Of a DNA stretch of 36,656 bases, positions 25,390 through 34,384 are shown piece after piece. Position 1 is the first letter of the stretch. Every line of letters begins with the position of its first letter. The notes under the pieces were generated by a model, which did no database searches, was not told where the DNA came from, and saw nothing but the letters and a program-made list of their open reading frames with translations. The position numbers and the translations under genes were made by a program. The stretch comes from Alkalibaculum bacchi (GTDB lineage Bacteria; Bacillota; Clostridia; Eubacteriales; Alkalibacteraceae), in the NCBI RefSeq assembly GCF_937875145.1, contig NZ_CALNCS010000080.1, forward strand, positions 1 through 36,656, given 5' to 3'.

Positions 25390-27438
25390 ATGCTTATGAC
25401 AAGAGGCATAGCGATGTCGGATGGTTTAAATCGTAAAAATCATTACTTCTCACTTAATACTATAATAAATGCATATGAAGATGCATGGAAGCATGGGACA
25501 CCATCTAATTTAAACCATGATAGTACAAAATTTATTGGCTGGAATTATATAACAGGTATATATATGGAACCTGGAAAAGCATACGTGACAAACGAAATGA
25601 GAATTCCAGAAACGAATGAAGAATACGACATATTTATGAAAAAGAATAAAGATTACCTATATAAAAAATGTTATATAGATAGAAAAGAAAAATATGATGA
25701 GTTGAAAGAGATGTTGGGAGATAAGTTAACAGGTAAATCTCGCCCAGCATTAATTAGCTGTGTGGCTTATGAAGATGAGAATATACTATTCAAAGTATTT
25801 CCAGAAATAGAAAAAGAAATGCACAAAGGACTTATTGATCTAAATTTCATGACTCCGGTTTTACCGGGGGTTTATAAGAGAGGAAACTACCTTATATTTG
25901 CACATAGATACTTCAGACGTAATTGTTCTATGATTAATTCTTTGAATGGGGAATTTCTCAAAAAACTACAAGATTTACATAATAGTGACTTAAACGTCCA
26001 AATTGCTTTAGATGTAAACATGATTGGACTATTAGGAACTGAAAAAGCAGAACTAGAATATCAGTATTGGTGGGGGCCTAAATTTAATGAAGATCTATCG
26101 TCCATACCTATGGGCGTAACCAAACATAATAATCAACATTATGACAATGTGTTTACAAATCTTTGCTTCACAGAATTTGGTTGGTACATACAAGATGAAC
26201 GACAAACATTTGAATGTGAAGAAGTTAGTGATCAGCCTAACATAATTGATGGGAGCACTGAATATTATGGATGTCGATTTGTACATAGCATGCTAAATCC
26301 GACGACTAACTTACCGAATCATTTGGACGGTGCTATCAGAGCATACACCGATGAGCAAATACTCGAACGTTTGGATATAAGTATTGATAAGTCAGAAAGG
26401 GACACATGGTATACCAAGTTGTGGCGTATTGATAATGATATGCCGGTAAGCTTATGGAAGGAACTTATAACTAATTATTACCGCGACAATATGCTAATTG
26501 GTGAATACTTCTCAGGTGAAGATGAAAAATTCACAAAAATAGTTTTGGAAGATAATTCAAAAGATGAAATTATACCTCTTCAAAAATATATTCCGGTAGA
26601 CATGAATGAAAATAATGGACTAAGAATCTATTTTCGCTATATGCCCCTTATTGAAATTAATGAAGAATATGACGTAGTCCTCAAAAGTAATGAATTCCTA
26701 GTTTATAATGAGAGAAAAATGAGGGTGATGGAAAGTGAAACTATTACTATCCTAAAACTGCTAAAAAGATATGGGTTAAATATCAGGATTCCCGCTACAG
26801 CGAGAATCGGGCATGAAGATATGGTGTTTAATTTTCCAACATTCATGTGTAAAAATGCAGATACAGCTAAAATTGTACAACAAGCAATAGCAGATTTATG
26901 CAAGGTATGGAGCGATAACAATCACGATAGATTAATTTCATATTCAATTACTGCTAATTATGAGGATGAAGCCATATATTTTTCTTTTGCTGGGCATGTC
27001 GCCGATTTTACAAGTATATTTACAAGTCTGGGTACTACCTTTCCTCAAAAAGACCATGCTAATAAATGGATTGAAGCACTGTATAATGAAAATAATAAGT
27101 TCCCAGTTGCTAATCAGCATCCCAAGGTTGCAGATATTATGGCTGAGTCAAGCCATTTGAGATTTAGAAGAGCTCTGGTCCCAACAAAATATCTGCAAGA
27201 AATCAAAATGGAGGATAAGTGCTTAACAATTAACTTTGTAGAAAAAAAAGAAATTGCCGAAGAATTGTTAAATAATAAGATAGGGATAGCGCCTATATAT
27301 CATATCGAGATAACCAAGTGTATGAAGTGTCAAAAAGATTATATTTCATGCGATTGTGTTAAGTTTATTGATGAAACAAGTGAAAAAATTGAGAAATTTG
27401 AATTCTTAGGTGCAGCTTGGACAAACAGACATGCATAA
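25390..27438 (+). CDS. 682-residue protein of unrecognised function (possible cargo gene)
   Basis: I do not recognise a family. The start ATG has GGGGGTGGAG upstream; another in-frame ATG is at 25396. No signal peptide or membrane segment is visible, so the product is probably cytoplasmic. The N-terminal part has a NLNHDSTKFIGW motif (H43, D44), then IEKEMHKGLIDLNFMTP and AHRYFRRNCSMINSLNGEFL around residues 165-195. The middle has WWGPKFNEDL and CRFVHSMLNPTTNLPNHLDGAIR; the C-terminal half has YFRYMPLIEINEEYDV. The end carries four cysteines in CX2C-X6-CXC spacing (C644, C647, C654, C656), a likely zinc knuckle. It lies alone between a recombinase-linked segment and a convergent prophage end, the usual setting for defence or other cargo genes, but no catalytic motif proves that. 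A convergent hairpin follows at 27481. Confidence 0.7.
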   Translation: MLMTRGIAMSDGLNRKNHYFSLNTIINAYEDAWKHGTPSNLNHDSTKFIGWNYITGIYMEPGKAYVTNEMRIPETNEEYDIFMKKNKDYLYKKCYIDRKEKYDELKEMLGDKLTGKSRPALISCVAYEDENILFKVFPEIEKEMHKGLIDLNFMTPVLPGVYKRGNYLIFAHRYFRRNCSMINSLNGEFLKKLQDLHNSDLNVQIALDVNMIGLLGTEKAELEYQYWWGPKFNEDLSSIPMGVTKHNNQHYDNVFTNLCFTEFGWYIQDERQTFECEEVSDQPNIIDGSTEYYGCRFVHSMLNPTTNLPNHLDGAIRAYTDEQILERLDISIDKSERDTWYTKLWRIDNDMPVSLWKELITNYYRDNMLIGEYFSGEDEKFTKIVLEDNSKDEIIPLQKYIPVDMNENNGLRIYFRYMPLIEINEEYDVVLKSNEFLVYNERKMRVMESETITILKLLKRYGLNIRIPATARIGHEDMVFNFPTFMCKNADTAKIVQQAIADLCKVWSDNNHDRLISYSITANYEDEAIYFSFAGHVADFTSIFTSLGTTFPQKDHANKWIEALYNENNKFPVANQHPKVADIMAESSHLRFRRALVPTKYLQEIKMEDKCLTINFVEKKEIAEELLNNKIGIAPIYHIEITKCMKCQKDYISCDCVKFIDETSEKIEKFEFLGAAWTNRHA

Positions 27439-27480
27439 TGCAATAATTTAATAACTATGGGATTCTATTTGAATGAGCAG

Positions 27481-27519
27481 GGCACCCTACAGGTATTATC
27501 GTAGAGTGCCTGTTTACTT
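27481..27519. terminator. Hairpin between convergent genes
   Basis: GGCACCCTAC (27481-27490) pairs with GTAGAGTGCC (27501-27510) with one mismatch and a 10-base loop, and TGTTTACTTTTT follows on the plus strand. It probably ends the 682-aa gene transcript. Confidence 0.6.
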
Positions 27520-27523
27520 TTTA

Positions 27524-29086
27524 CTATTCTTCAATGTCAACTGTCAGGCCAGACTTGAATTCAACAGTAAATTTATCCTGGTGGACAGTGACCTTTTCGA
27601 TCAATCTCCGAACCAATGCTTCATCGTATTCGGCAATGGTGATATGCTGCTTTTTGAGGAAGGTGCTCATGTCAGTGATCCGTTTTTTGATTTCATCCTT
27701 GCCAGCGCTATCGAGCTGGACCTTTTGCTTTTCTTCTCTCAGGGTGTAAATCTCATCCGCTACATCCTCGTAATCAGATTTGGTGTTGGCCAGCTTGAGA
27801 AGTTCTGTTTGTAGTTCTTCTAACCGCTTGTCGATATCGGCTAGAGCCTGATTATTATCTTGGCTGATTACTGTGGCGATATTGTTTTCTAAAATGGATA
27901 GGAAGGAGTCCTTCTCACCCAAGGTTTCATTAATGGCTTTGATAAGAATCTGCTCAATGCTGCTCTCCTGAACAGTGCGGGCATCGCAGAACAGCCCAGT
28001 GTTTTCAAGACGGCTTACGCATCTCCAGACGATGGACTTCTTACCGCGGTTATTCCAATGGACTCTCCGGAAAACTTCGCCGCAGGTGCCGCAGATAATC
28101 ATTTGAGAGAAGCAGTGGTTGCTGCTGTAGGTTCTCTTTTTACCATTTGGGCTGGTATGGACGATGCGCCTTCTGATCAGTTCCTCCTGGACCTGCATGA
28201 AAATTTCACGCGGGATGATGGCTTCATGGCTGTTTTCTACATAATACTGAGGGACAATGCCATTGTTTTTAACACGTTTCTTTGTAAGAAAGTCAACGGT
28301 GTAGGTCTTCTGAAGAAGTGCATCTCCGATGTATTTTTCATTTCGTAGGATTTGATTGATGTTGCTGGTGTGCCATTTGTCTCGTCCAGCTCCATTCTTG
28401 ATTCCATCTGCCTCAAGTCCTCGGGCAATCTTTAGCATGCTAGCCCCTTCCAGGTACTCTCTATAAATGCGTTTTACAATCTCAGCTTCCTCTGGAACAA
28501 TGATTAGCTTCTTATTCTCATCTTTGGTGTAGCTTAGAAACCATTTGCAGTTCACTTGGATTTCACCTTGTTGGTACCGGTATTGAAGTCCAAGCTTTAC
28601 GTTCTGACTTAAGGACTGGCTCTCTTGCTGTGCAAGGGAAGCCATGATGGTGAGCATGACCTCGCCCTTGGAATCCATGGAATTGATATTCTCCTTTTCA
28701 AAAAACACCGCAATATTTTTATCCTTAAGCTGTCTGATGTACTTCAGGCAATCCAGAGTGTTTCTAGCAAATCGGCTTATGGATTTAGTGATCACCATGT
28801 CAATATTTCCAGCCATGCATTCGTCGATCAGGCGATTAAACTCTTCACGTTTCTTGGTGTTGGTTCCTGATATTCCGTCATCCGCAAAAATCCCTGCAAG
28901 CTGCCAGTCTGGATGACCGCTGATGAACGCTGTGTAGTGTTCAATTTGGGCTTCATAACTTGAAGCCTGCTCATCGCTATCAGTGGATACCCTACAGTAG
29001 GCTGCCACCCGTAGCTTGGGCTTTTCTTCATCTTTGTTTTTCCTGGAATGTTTTCTAGCAGGAATCACTGTGATGTTTTTATTCAA
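27524..29086 (-). CDS. Large serine recombinase (distal gene of the triplet)
   Basis: The 520-residue protein has the full large serine recombinase layout. The catalytic resolvase domain is at about residues 25-170, with the nucleophile in AAYCRVSTDSDEQ, then SISRFARNTLDCL and ASLAQQESQSLSQNV. The Recombinase domain is at about 190-300 (EILRNEKYIG-like INQILRNEKYIGDALLQ). A zinc ribbon follows (CGTCGEVFRR, then WRC and FCDA), with a coiled coil around 400-475 (ADIDKRLEELQTELLKLAN). It starts at a TTG with GGAGGTGA upstream and overlaps the end of the preceding 141-aa gene by eight bases. It probably integrates or excises the element, alone or with its neighbours. Confidence 0.92.
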   Translation of the reverse strand: MNKNITVIPARKHSRKNKDEEKPKLRVAAYCRVSTDSDEQASSYEAQIEHYTAFISGHPDWQLAGIFADDGISGTNTKKREEFNRLIDECMAGNIDMVITKSISRFARNTLDCLKYIRQLKDKNIAVFFEKENINSMDSKGEVMLTIMASLAQQESQSLSQNVKLGLQYRYQQGEIQVNCKWFLSYTKDENKKLIIVPEEAEIVKRIYREYLEGASMLKIARGLEADGIKNGAGRDKWHTSNINQILRNEKYIGDALLQKTYTVDFLTKKRVKNNGIVPQYYVENSHEAIIPREIFMQVQEELIRRRIVHTSPNGKKRTYSSNHCFSQMIICGTCGEVFRRVHWNNRGKKSIVWRCVSRLENTGLFCDARTVQESSIEQILIKAINETLGEKDSFLSILENNIATVISQDNNQALADIDKRLEELQTELLKLANTKSDYEDVADEIYTLREEKQKVQLDSAGKDEIKKRITDMSTFLKKQHITIAEYDEALVRRLIEKVTVHQDKFTVEFKSGLTVDIEE

Positions 29087-29504
29087 TATCCTTCACCTCC
29101 ATTTCTATCAAACTATAGGCGTATTCTGCCTGTTTAAAAGGATCATCAAACTGTTCATTTCCAGCTGTAATGGAGAAGACGGTAGGGGGAGCAGATTCTT
29201 TTGGTTCTTTCTTCTCCCATATGCGACCAAGCTTTTCAGCCCGACTCATTCGTTCTATTTCTGAAGCTTCAAAGCTAGCTTTATCAATGATTGCAGGATA
29301 GAAGTCATCACCAACATATCTTTTGTTTTTCAGTATGTTTCCGATTCCGGCATGGAAGGCTTTAATGCCTGCTTTCTTTGCAGCGGTGGCCAGTGAATCA
29401 CCAGATAGATAAGCTTCAAAAAGCAATTTTATTTTTTCTGACTTTTCCTGATCGACAACCGCTGTACCATTTTCAATTTTGTAACCATAGGGTGTGTGGC
29501 CCAT
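29079..29504 (-). CDS. Recombinase-domain protein lacking the catalytic domain
   Basis: The 141-residue protein contains only a Recombinase-type DNA-binding module: PYGYKIENGTAVVDQEKSEKI, LFEAYLSGDSLATAAKKAG and NILKNKRYVGDDFYPAIIDKASFEA are clearly alignable to the middle of the two flanking large recombinases. No resolvase domain, catalytic Ser, zinc ribbon or coiled coil is present. It is tightly packed: its ATG abuts the stop of the upstream recombinase gene and its end overlaps the next start by eight bases. Maintained translational coupling argues for a functional accessory protein rather than a decayed fragment. A role as a directionality or binding partner is inference. Confidence 0.8.
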   Translation of the reverse strand: MGHTPYGYKIENGTAVVDQEKSEKIKLLFEAYLSGDSLATAAKKAGIKAFHAGIGNILKNKRYVGDDFYPAIIDKASFEASEIERMSRAEKLGRIWEKKEPKESAPPTVFSITAGNEQFDDPFKQAEYAYSLIEMEVKDIE

Positions 29505-31067
29505 TCATTTCACCAACCTTTCTTTTAGTGTAATACCGCATTTCAAGGCGAATCTTATTTCTTCTCTTGAGTACACAGTGATGTGGTCCACAAATCTGTC
29601 AAAAACATCGCTGTTAAATTCTAAGAGCATCGGAGATTTGCTTGTAAACCGCAAGAGTTCATTGACAAATTTTTGAGTCTCGTCATCGCTACTCAGCAAT
29701 CTCATCAAAGATTCTTTTTGCTGTTTCAGGCGTTCCAGTTCATTTAAAAGCTCATTATTACCTTTCTTATAAACTGCCGGATCAAGATACCCTTTGGCTC
29801 TAAGACCACTAAGCACATTTTGCTGCTCGCCGTTTTCTTCAATTTTCTTATCGATCTCTTGAATTTTTGAAAGGCTATCTTCAGAGTTCATTCCAGTAAG
29901 ACTATCCAGCAGGGGCTTTAAAACAAGCTTATGACCGAAGATAAGTTTATTGATCATCGTGACAAAGGCATACTCGATTTGAGCCTCGGGAATAGATTTC
30001 ATCGAACACCTATCGATGTCAGAAATGTGAGTGGAGCAGGACCATGTGATTTTGTGCTTTCCTGAAGTCATGACCCTTCGCTTAAATTTCCCGCCACACT
30101 CACTACAGATGATTTTACCTGAAAAGGGGTAGCGGTTAAGGTATTTAGAGGTATTTTTCTTTATACCTTTTTCCCGTCCGCGTTGTTCAATAATGGCCTG
30201 AGCAGCTTCAAATTCATCGTGGCTAATGATGGCTTCATGATGCCCTTTAAAAAGGTACTGATCTTTCTCACCGTTATTGATGTGTCTATTGAAGGAGTTA
30301 TCAGTGTAGGTCTTTTGGAAGATAGCATCACCGGTGTATTTTTCATTACTAGCCATTCCGCGAATGGTAGTCGATCTCCATTTGCCACCTTTTTGAGTTG
30401 GAACTCCGCGCTGGTTCAAGTCATCAGCAATTTTCTGTGTGCCTTTTCCAGACAAAATCTCTGCAAAGATAAAGCGGACAATTTCTGCCTGGTCCTCGTT
30501 GATGGTTAACTTCCCATCGACACTATCGTAGCCATAGGGAGGAGAGGAGATTTTATAGGTTCCATTTTGGAAACGTCTTTGTACAGACCACTTGTTATTC
30601 TCTGAAATGGAGATGGACTCACTTTCGGCCAGTCCACTTAGGATTGACAGCATGAGTTCGCTTTCCATGGAGCCTGTGTTTATATTTTCCTTCTCGAAGT
30701 AAATGAAGATGCCAAGACCAATTAGCTTTCTGACCAGCTCTAAGCAGTCTGTGGTATTTCTGGCAAAACGGCTGATGGACTTGGTTACGATAAAATCAAT
30801 TTTCTTATCTTCGCAGTCAGAAATCATCCGAAGCAGTTCAGGTCGTTTTTCTTTTTTGGTTCCTGTGATTCCTTCGTCGTAGTATAGACCAGCAAACGCC
30901 CAATCAGGATTTGCTTTAATGTAAGCTTCGTAATGTTTAACCTGTGCTTCTAGGCTTAGCATCTGCTCATCAGAATCTGTAGACACTCTGCAATAAGCCG
31001 CTACACGAAGTTTTGAATGCTTTTGGTAATTATTTGAATTTTGATTGATTTTCGTTACCTTTTTCAA
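29505..31067 (-). CDS. Large serine recombinase (proximal gene of the triplet)
   Basis: The protein has 520 residues from the TTG at 31067, which has AAGGAGGTG at ideal spacing; an ATG at 31091 opens the frame but would bury that ribosome site inside the coding region. The catalytic domain has AAYCRVSTDSDEQ, SISRFARNTTDCLELV and SGLAESESISISENN. The Recombinase domain has PPYGYDSVDGKLTIN and GMASNEKYTGDAIFQKTY, the zinc ribbon CSECGGKFKRR then WSCSTHISDIDRC, and the coiled coil is around residues 395-460. It is similar in plan to the distal recombinase but clearly diverged in sequence, so this is not a recent duplication. Confidence 0.92.
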   Translation of the reverse strand: MKKVTKINQNSNNYQKHSKLRVAAYCRVSTDSDEQMLSLEAQVKHYEAYIKANPDWAFAGLYYDEGITGTKKEKRPELLRMISDCEDKKIDFIVTKSISRFARNTTDCLELVRKLIGLGIFIYFEKENINTGSMESELMLSILSGLAESESISISENNKWSVQRRFQNGTYKISSPPYGYDSVDGKLTINEDQAEIVRFIFAEILSGKGTQKIADDLNQRGVPTQKGGKWRSTTIRGMASNEKYTGDAIFQKTYTDNSFNRHINNGEKDQYLFKGHHEAIISHDEFEAAQAIIEQRGREKGIKKNTSKYLNRYPFSGKIICSECGGKFKRRVMTSGKHKITWSCSTHISDIDRCSMKSIPEAQIEYAFVTMINKLIFGHKLVLKPLLDSLTGMNSEDSLSKIQEIDKKIEENGEQQNVLSGLRAKGYLDPAVYKKGNNELLNELERLKQQKESLMRLLSSDDETQKFVNELLRFTSKSPMLLEFNSDVFDRFVDHITVYSREEIRFALKCGITLKERLVK

Positions 31068-31110
31068 TTTTTCACCTCCTTGTAGTGTCATATATTACCT
31101 CTGAACCGCT

Positions 31111-31335
31111 TTAATAGCAACGGTTTTCAGGCATAATCTGTGCTAAAGCTGGGGTGAAAGATTGACGGTTGAGTTTCGTGATTTTGTTAAACTCGAGTTC
31201 AGAAATGAGTCCTTTTTGCACCAAGTTTTCAAGTACCCTTTGTGCCCACATGTAATCAAACTCTCGTTGAAGCTGATCATGTGAAATGTTTTTTTTCTCA
31301 ATTATGATTTCTGGAATTGTATCAGTGACTTTCAT
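31111..31335 (-). CDS. Small SHOCT-like protein
   Basis: The 74-residue protein has FDYMWAQRVLENLVQKGLISELEFNKITKLNRQSF, the short helix-turn typical of SHOCT-like domains (a helix, then KGLI and EEF/FNKI). Small proteins of this kind commonly precede recombinase genes in clostridial prophages. GGAGG is seven bases before the ATG. It is the first gene of the SHOCT-recombinase transcript, located 43 bases before the proximal recombinase. The molecular role is unknown. Confidence 0.75.
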   Translation of the reverse strand: MKVTDTIPEIIIEKKNISHDQLQREFDYMWAQRVLENLVQKGLISELEFNKITKLNRQSFTPALAQIMPENRCY

Positions 31336-31410
31336 TTAATTTCCTCCAATCGGAGGGTAGAAGACCCTCTCACCATTCACAGGACAGAAAGAGGCTAATT
31401 GAGTAATGGA

Positions 31411-31454
31411 AAATAAAAAATGCCGCCAAGTGCAAGAGAAGCACCTAGCGGCAT
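31411..31454 (-). terminator. Terminator of the phage lysis genes
   Basis: On the minus strand ATGCCGC pairs with GCGGCAT (31454-31448 with 31426-31420), with an inner GTGC/GCAC stem, followed by TTTTTTATTT (31420-31411). It lies directly after the amidase stop codon and separates the lysis genes from the SHOCT-recombinase genes. Confidence 0.85.
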
Positions 31455-31462
31455 AGACTAAG

Positions 31463-32161
31463 TTAGTCGGTTTTGATAAAGGCATCAGTAAAGCCTGCGG
31501 CTTTTACTTTTGCTAGCATAGCATCTGCGTTGGACTTAACGCTGTAAGCCCCTACCTGAACTCTATACAGTTTTTTAGTTGGTGGAGTGGAAGGAGTAGG
31601 GACTGTCAGTAGCTTTTTAACATCAGCCCTGAAAGTATCCATACTCTTACCATGTCTAGAAAACCAGTGCCGAGGGTCTCCATGATTACTAGCGATTTTC
31701 TTTTGATAACCTTCATAGTGGCCAATGATGTCATTTTCGGTCAGACCATAGAGTTTACAAAGATGTGCACAAAGTTCTGTGGCTTGTTTGTAGACCGCTT
31801 TAAAATATGAGGTACCGGACAGATTGTCTTCACAGATTTCAAATCCGATATGACTATTGTTGGCGTCACCACCTGCATGCCAGCCTCTGTGATCCCACGG
31901 CAACGTCTGATAAGTAGCGATGGTACCATTTTTTAGCTTTCCAATAAAGGCGTGGACACAGACTTGTCTACCACTGGGTCTATGCTGGTTCCAATGATTG
32001 TTGTAATGATTCTCTCCAAGGAAGCCATCATTCGGACCAACATATCTACGAAGATATGGATTATTGGCCCCAGTACTATGGACCATGATGCCTTTGGGCT
32101 TTATTTTTCTACCCGCTTTATAACATTCATTTTCCGTAAAAATGAGTTTTTTAAGGTTCAT
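31463..32161 (-). CDS. Phage endolysin: N-acetylmuramoyl-L-alanine amidase with SPOR domain
   Basis: The protein has 232 residues from the ATG at 32161, with GAAGGAGGG upstream; a GTG at 32188 is in frame but would contain that site. The N-terminal amidase_2 (PGRP-like) domain has the zinc residues: His in GIMVHSTGA, WHAGGDANNSHIGFEICED, and the C-terminal His in DIIGHYEGYQKKIASNHGDP. It cleaves the MurNAc-L-Ala bond. The last 45 residues (LYRVQVGAYSVKSNADAMLAKVKAAGF) form a SPOR domain that binds glycan strands lacking stem peptides. It follows the holin gene with a 30-base gap, the normal lysis order, and ends at a strong terminator. Confidence 0.92.
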   Translation of the reverse strand: MNLKKLIFTENECYKAGRKIKPKGIMVHSTGANNPYLRRYVGPNDGFLGENHYNNHWNQHRPSGRQVCVHAFIGKLKNGTIATYQTLPWDHRGWHAGGDANNSHIGFEICEDNLSGTSYFKAVYKQATELCAHLCKLYGLTENDIIGHYEGYQKKIASNHGDPRHWFSRHGKSMDTFRADVKKLLTVPTPSTPPTKKLYRVQVGAYSVKSNADAMLAKVKAAGFTDAFIKTD

Positions 32162-32191
32162 TGATTTTCCCTCCTTCAAGACGGCCACTCA

Positions 32192-32608
32192 TTACTTTGT
32201 TCCATCTTTATCGCCACCATCTTTTAGCTGTTCAAGAATCTCTTTAAGTTTCTCGGGTACAGGAAGTCCGATTCTTGTTGAGTTTTCAATGATGCTAATT
32301 CCTTCATTGGATAAATAGAAGAAGATAACAGCGGTTCTGATGGCACCACCATCTCCGATAATGTTCTGATCAATAATATGGGCAATGCCTACCAATGAAA
32401 AAATAACAACTTTCTTAAAAATGCCCCGAGCACCAACATCGCTGGAAAGATGCTTTTCCAAAATGGCGCACATCACTCCAAGAATATAGTCAATCACCAC
32501 AAAGGCGATCAGGGCATATAAAAATCCATCGTAACCTCCGAGAAACCAGCCAAGCCAACCACCAATGGCAGCAAAGACCATTTGAATAAACGTCCAAATA
32601 TCTCTCAT
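32192..32608 (-). CDS. Phage holin, TcdE/phage_holin_4 family
   Basis: This small 138-residue membrane protein has hydrophobic segments at about residues 10-25, 28-48 and 65-82 and a charged C-terminal tail (LKEILEQLKDGGDKDGTK). The segment FVVIDYILGVMCAILEKHLSSDVGARGIFKKVVIF is the hallmark of the holin family that includes TcdE and UtxA. It makes membrane lesions that release the amidase at lysis. GAGG precedes the ATG. It lies directly upstream of the amidase gene. Confidence 0.92.
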   Translation of the reverse strand: MRDIWTFIQMVFAAIGGWLGWFLGGYDGFLYALIAFVVIDYILGVMCAILEKHLSSDVGARGIFKKVVIFSLVGIAHIIDQNIIGDGGAIRTAVIFFYLSNEGISIIENSTRIGLPVPEKLKEILEQLKDGGDKDGTK

Positions 32609-32640
32609 GTAATTTCCTCGCTTTCATAAATATTTGTACA

Positions 32641-32667
32641 TAAAATGACGCCTGAAAAAGGCGTCAT
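32641..32667 (-). terminator. Hairpin after the tail gene
   Basis: ATGACGCC (32645-32652) pairs perfectly with GGCGTCAT (32660-32667) with a 7-base loop. On the minus strand TTTTA follows. It may partly terminate the tail transcript and separate it from the holin-amidase message. Confidence 0.65.
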
Positions 32668-32689
32668 AATCTGATAGAAATAGGCTTAA

Positions 32690-33763
32690 TTAGTAAGGTG
32701 CATAATAGACATAGCCGCTGGCTTTGGCGTAAAACCCATCACCAGGAATGTACATGGCACCATCGAAAGTATCATACTGACTGGTGGTGAAGCCTGGCTG
32801 CTCAACACCCTCCCAATAGAGTCCGTCATTGGAAACGCACAGCATACTCTCTTTAAGAAGTGCAAACTTCCCCCAGTCCTCCATCCAAATGATGTTTCTT
32901 GGATTTGGGATGTTGTTGTTGGCCAGATCTCCTACCCAGGAAAGATTGGTTTCTGTAATCTGGGTGGCATCATCATTCATCACGCAGAGCTTCACATAGT
33001 AGGTGTAATCACCGCCCACATTGGTGTAATTGAACTTCATCACAAAAAGGACGTCATTCACAGACCGGATAAACATATACCGGGTGTCGTTCACATCCTC
33101 AGGTATAGTCGTGGTCCAAAGACCTGGACTGGCTGAGCTAGCTATTGCTATGGATTTATCTCCACCAACCACACCAACAAAGTTTCCTTTATGAGTAGTC
33201 AGGTATTTAAATATTGGGACGGAGGTACCATCAGATCCAACCAAGGTCCATGCGGTTCTTTCCTGTAATGAATCAAAGCTGTAATAGACCGGCGATTTAT
33301 AATACCACCAACTGACAATACCGGAGCCCCTGGCCATATCATAAGCTCCACAAGTCATGGCGTTATAAGCACCCGGACAGTAACCCGCATTATGCCATGT
33401 TATGCCGTCAAAGGATGCAATGACATTGGCAAGGCCCACAATCTTAGCAATAAATACACCATCCGCAGCATGGAGGATCTCTGGCTGGCCATAGCTCCAC
33501 CAAGGAACGCTGACAACGGTCCACTGCTTTGTGGTCTTGTTCCAGTAGGACATATAGGGTGTCTTAGCATAATAAACTGCGATCTGCGCGTTGCCATTAT
33601 CATAGACGTTAATCTGCTTCTCACTGCCATATTGGGTATAGCCAAAGTTGTTATAGTACTTCTTGGACCAGCTCAGAGTTGGGATGGTGAAGAGAACCTC
33701 ACCACGTCCTCCAAAGGCTGTCCATATGGCCAGTGTGTTATTAAAAATATGATCATAGCTCAT
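32690..33763 (-). CDS. Phage tail or receptor-binding-like protein
   Basis: This 357-residue protein is rich in aromatic residues and Gly/Asn, with repeating short strands of the type FDGITWHNAGY, YYSFDSLQERTAWTLVGSDG, NFVGVVGGDKSIAIASSASPGLWTTTI and CVSNDGLYWEGV. The repeated S.DG..W pattern resembles BNR/sialidase-like beta-propeller blades seen in phage tail tip and fibre proteins. There is no signal peptide or membrane segment. The ATG has AAGGAGGGC upstream. It lies between the tail fragment and the lysis genes, where receptor-binding proteins usually are. Host receptor recognition is inferred from position and composition. Confidence 0.7.
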   Translation of the reverse strand: MSYDHIFNNTLAIWTAFGGRGEVLFTIPTLSWSKKYYNNFGYTQYGSEKQINVYDNGNAQIAVYYAKTPYMSYWNKTTKQWTVVSVPWWSYGQPEILHAADGVFIAKIVGLANVIASFDGITWHNAGYCPGAYNAMTCGAYDMARGSGIVSWWYYKSPVYYSFDSLQERTAWTLVGSDGTSVPIFKYLTTHKGNFVGVVGGDKSIAIASSASPGLWTTTIPEDVNDTRYMFIRSVNDVLFVMKFNYTNVGGDYTYYVKLCVMNDDATQITETNLSWVGDLANNNIPNPRNIIWMEDWGKFALLKESMLCVSNDGLYWEGVEQPGFTTSQYDTFDGAMYIPGDGFYAKASGYVYYAPY

Positions 33764-33778
33764 GGATTCAGCCCTCCT

Positions 33779-34384
33779 TTAAGCTTTTGTTACGCTGGTA
33801 ATTCTGCCACCGCTATCCACGGTGTAGTTATATGTTGCTGTTGTTCCGTCGGCATATTCGATATAAAAACTCATCATATCCACGGTAAGAGTGGAGACTT
33901 CCTTTAAGAGTAGCTCCGAGAAAATGTTATCCAGGGTGATACTTGTAATCCTTCCGCCACTGTCAGTGGTGTATTGATACTGAGCGTGATATTGATGAGT
34001 ATCACCTTTCTCTACGGTGTAGGTCACATCAATGGTGGTTTCATTCACCACCAGATTGGAAACGATAGTATAGGATACCCCAAGGTCATTAACCTGGCTT
34101 TGAATATCGTCTACAGAACTTCCCACATTATTTAAGGAACTCTCAATCCGATAAAAAGTATCTGAAATGCTCGGTCTGTATCTTCCGACCTCCACACGAA
34201 TGTTGTATCGGTAAAATGGATTGTATTCCAAGGAGATGATCCTTGTCTTCACATTAATACCTAAAGGGTAGAAGATGATGTGCACATTATCGCCTACAGC
34301 CAAATCCATCAGCTTGAAAAAGGAAATATCGTAGGATGAAGCATTCTCCCTGGAATCATGAGATACAGCCACATTTGTATTCTT
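33779..34384 (-). pseudogene. 5'-truncated phage tail endopeptidase-like gene
   Basis: The open frame encodes about 200 residues similar to the C-terminal part of prophage endopeptidase tail proteins (DISFFKLMDLAVGDNVHIIF, TRIISLEYNPFYRYNIRVEVG, YRPSISDTFYRIESS, then strand-rich repeats ending GRITSVTKA). The GTG at 34372 is not preceded by a ribosome site. The frame stays open up to 34384 and meets a TAA (34387-34385) whose first two bases belong to the inverted end of the transposase element. So the gene was cut exactly there and the N-terminal bulk of the tail protein is gone. Translation is unlikely. Confidence 0.8.

Noticed and set aside
29079..29504. The 141-aa gene as a decayed fragment of a recombinase
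   Set aside because: Exact abutting and overlapping junctions with both neighbours and a clean start and stop favour a maintained gene.
28058..30509. Plus-strand frames within the recombinase genes
   Set aside because: They are antisense to well-supported recombinase coding regions, have no ribosome sites and resemble no family.
33392..33907. 171-codon plus-strand frame over the tail genes
   Set aside because: It is antisense across the end of two tail reading frames with no ribosome site; the tail genes have clear starts and family-like content.
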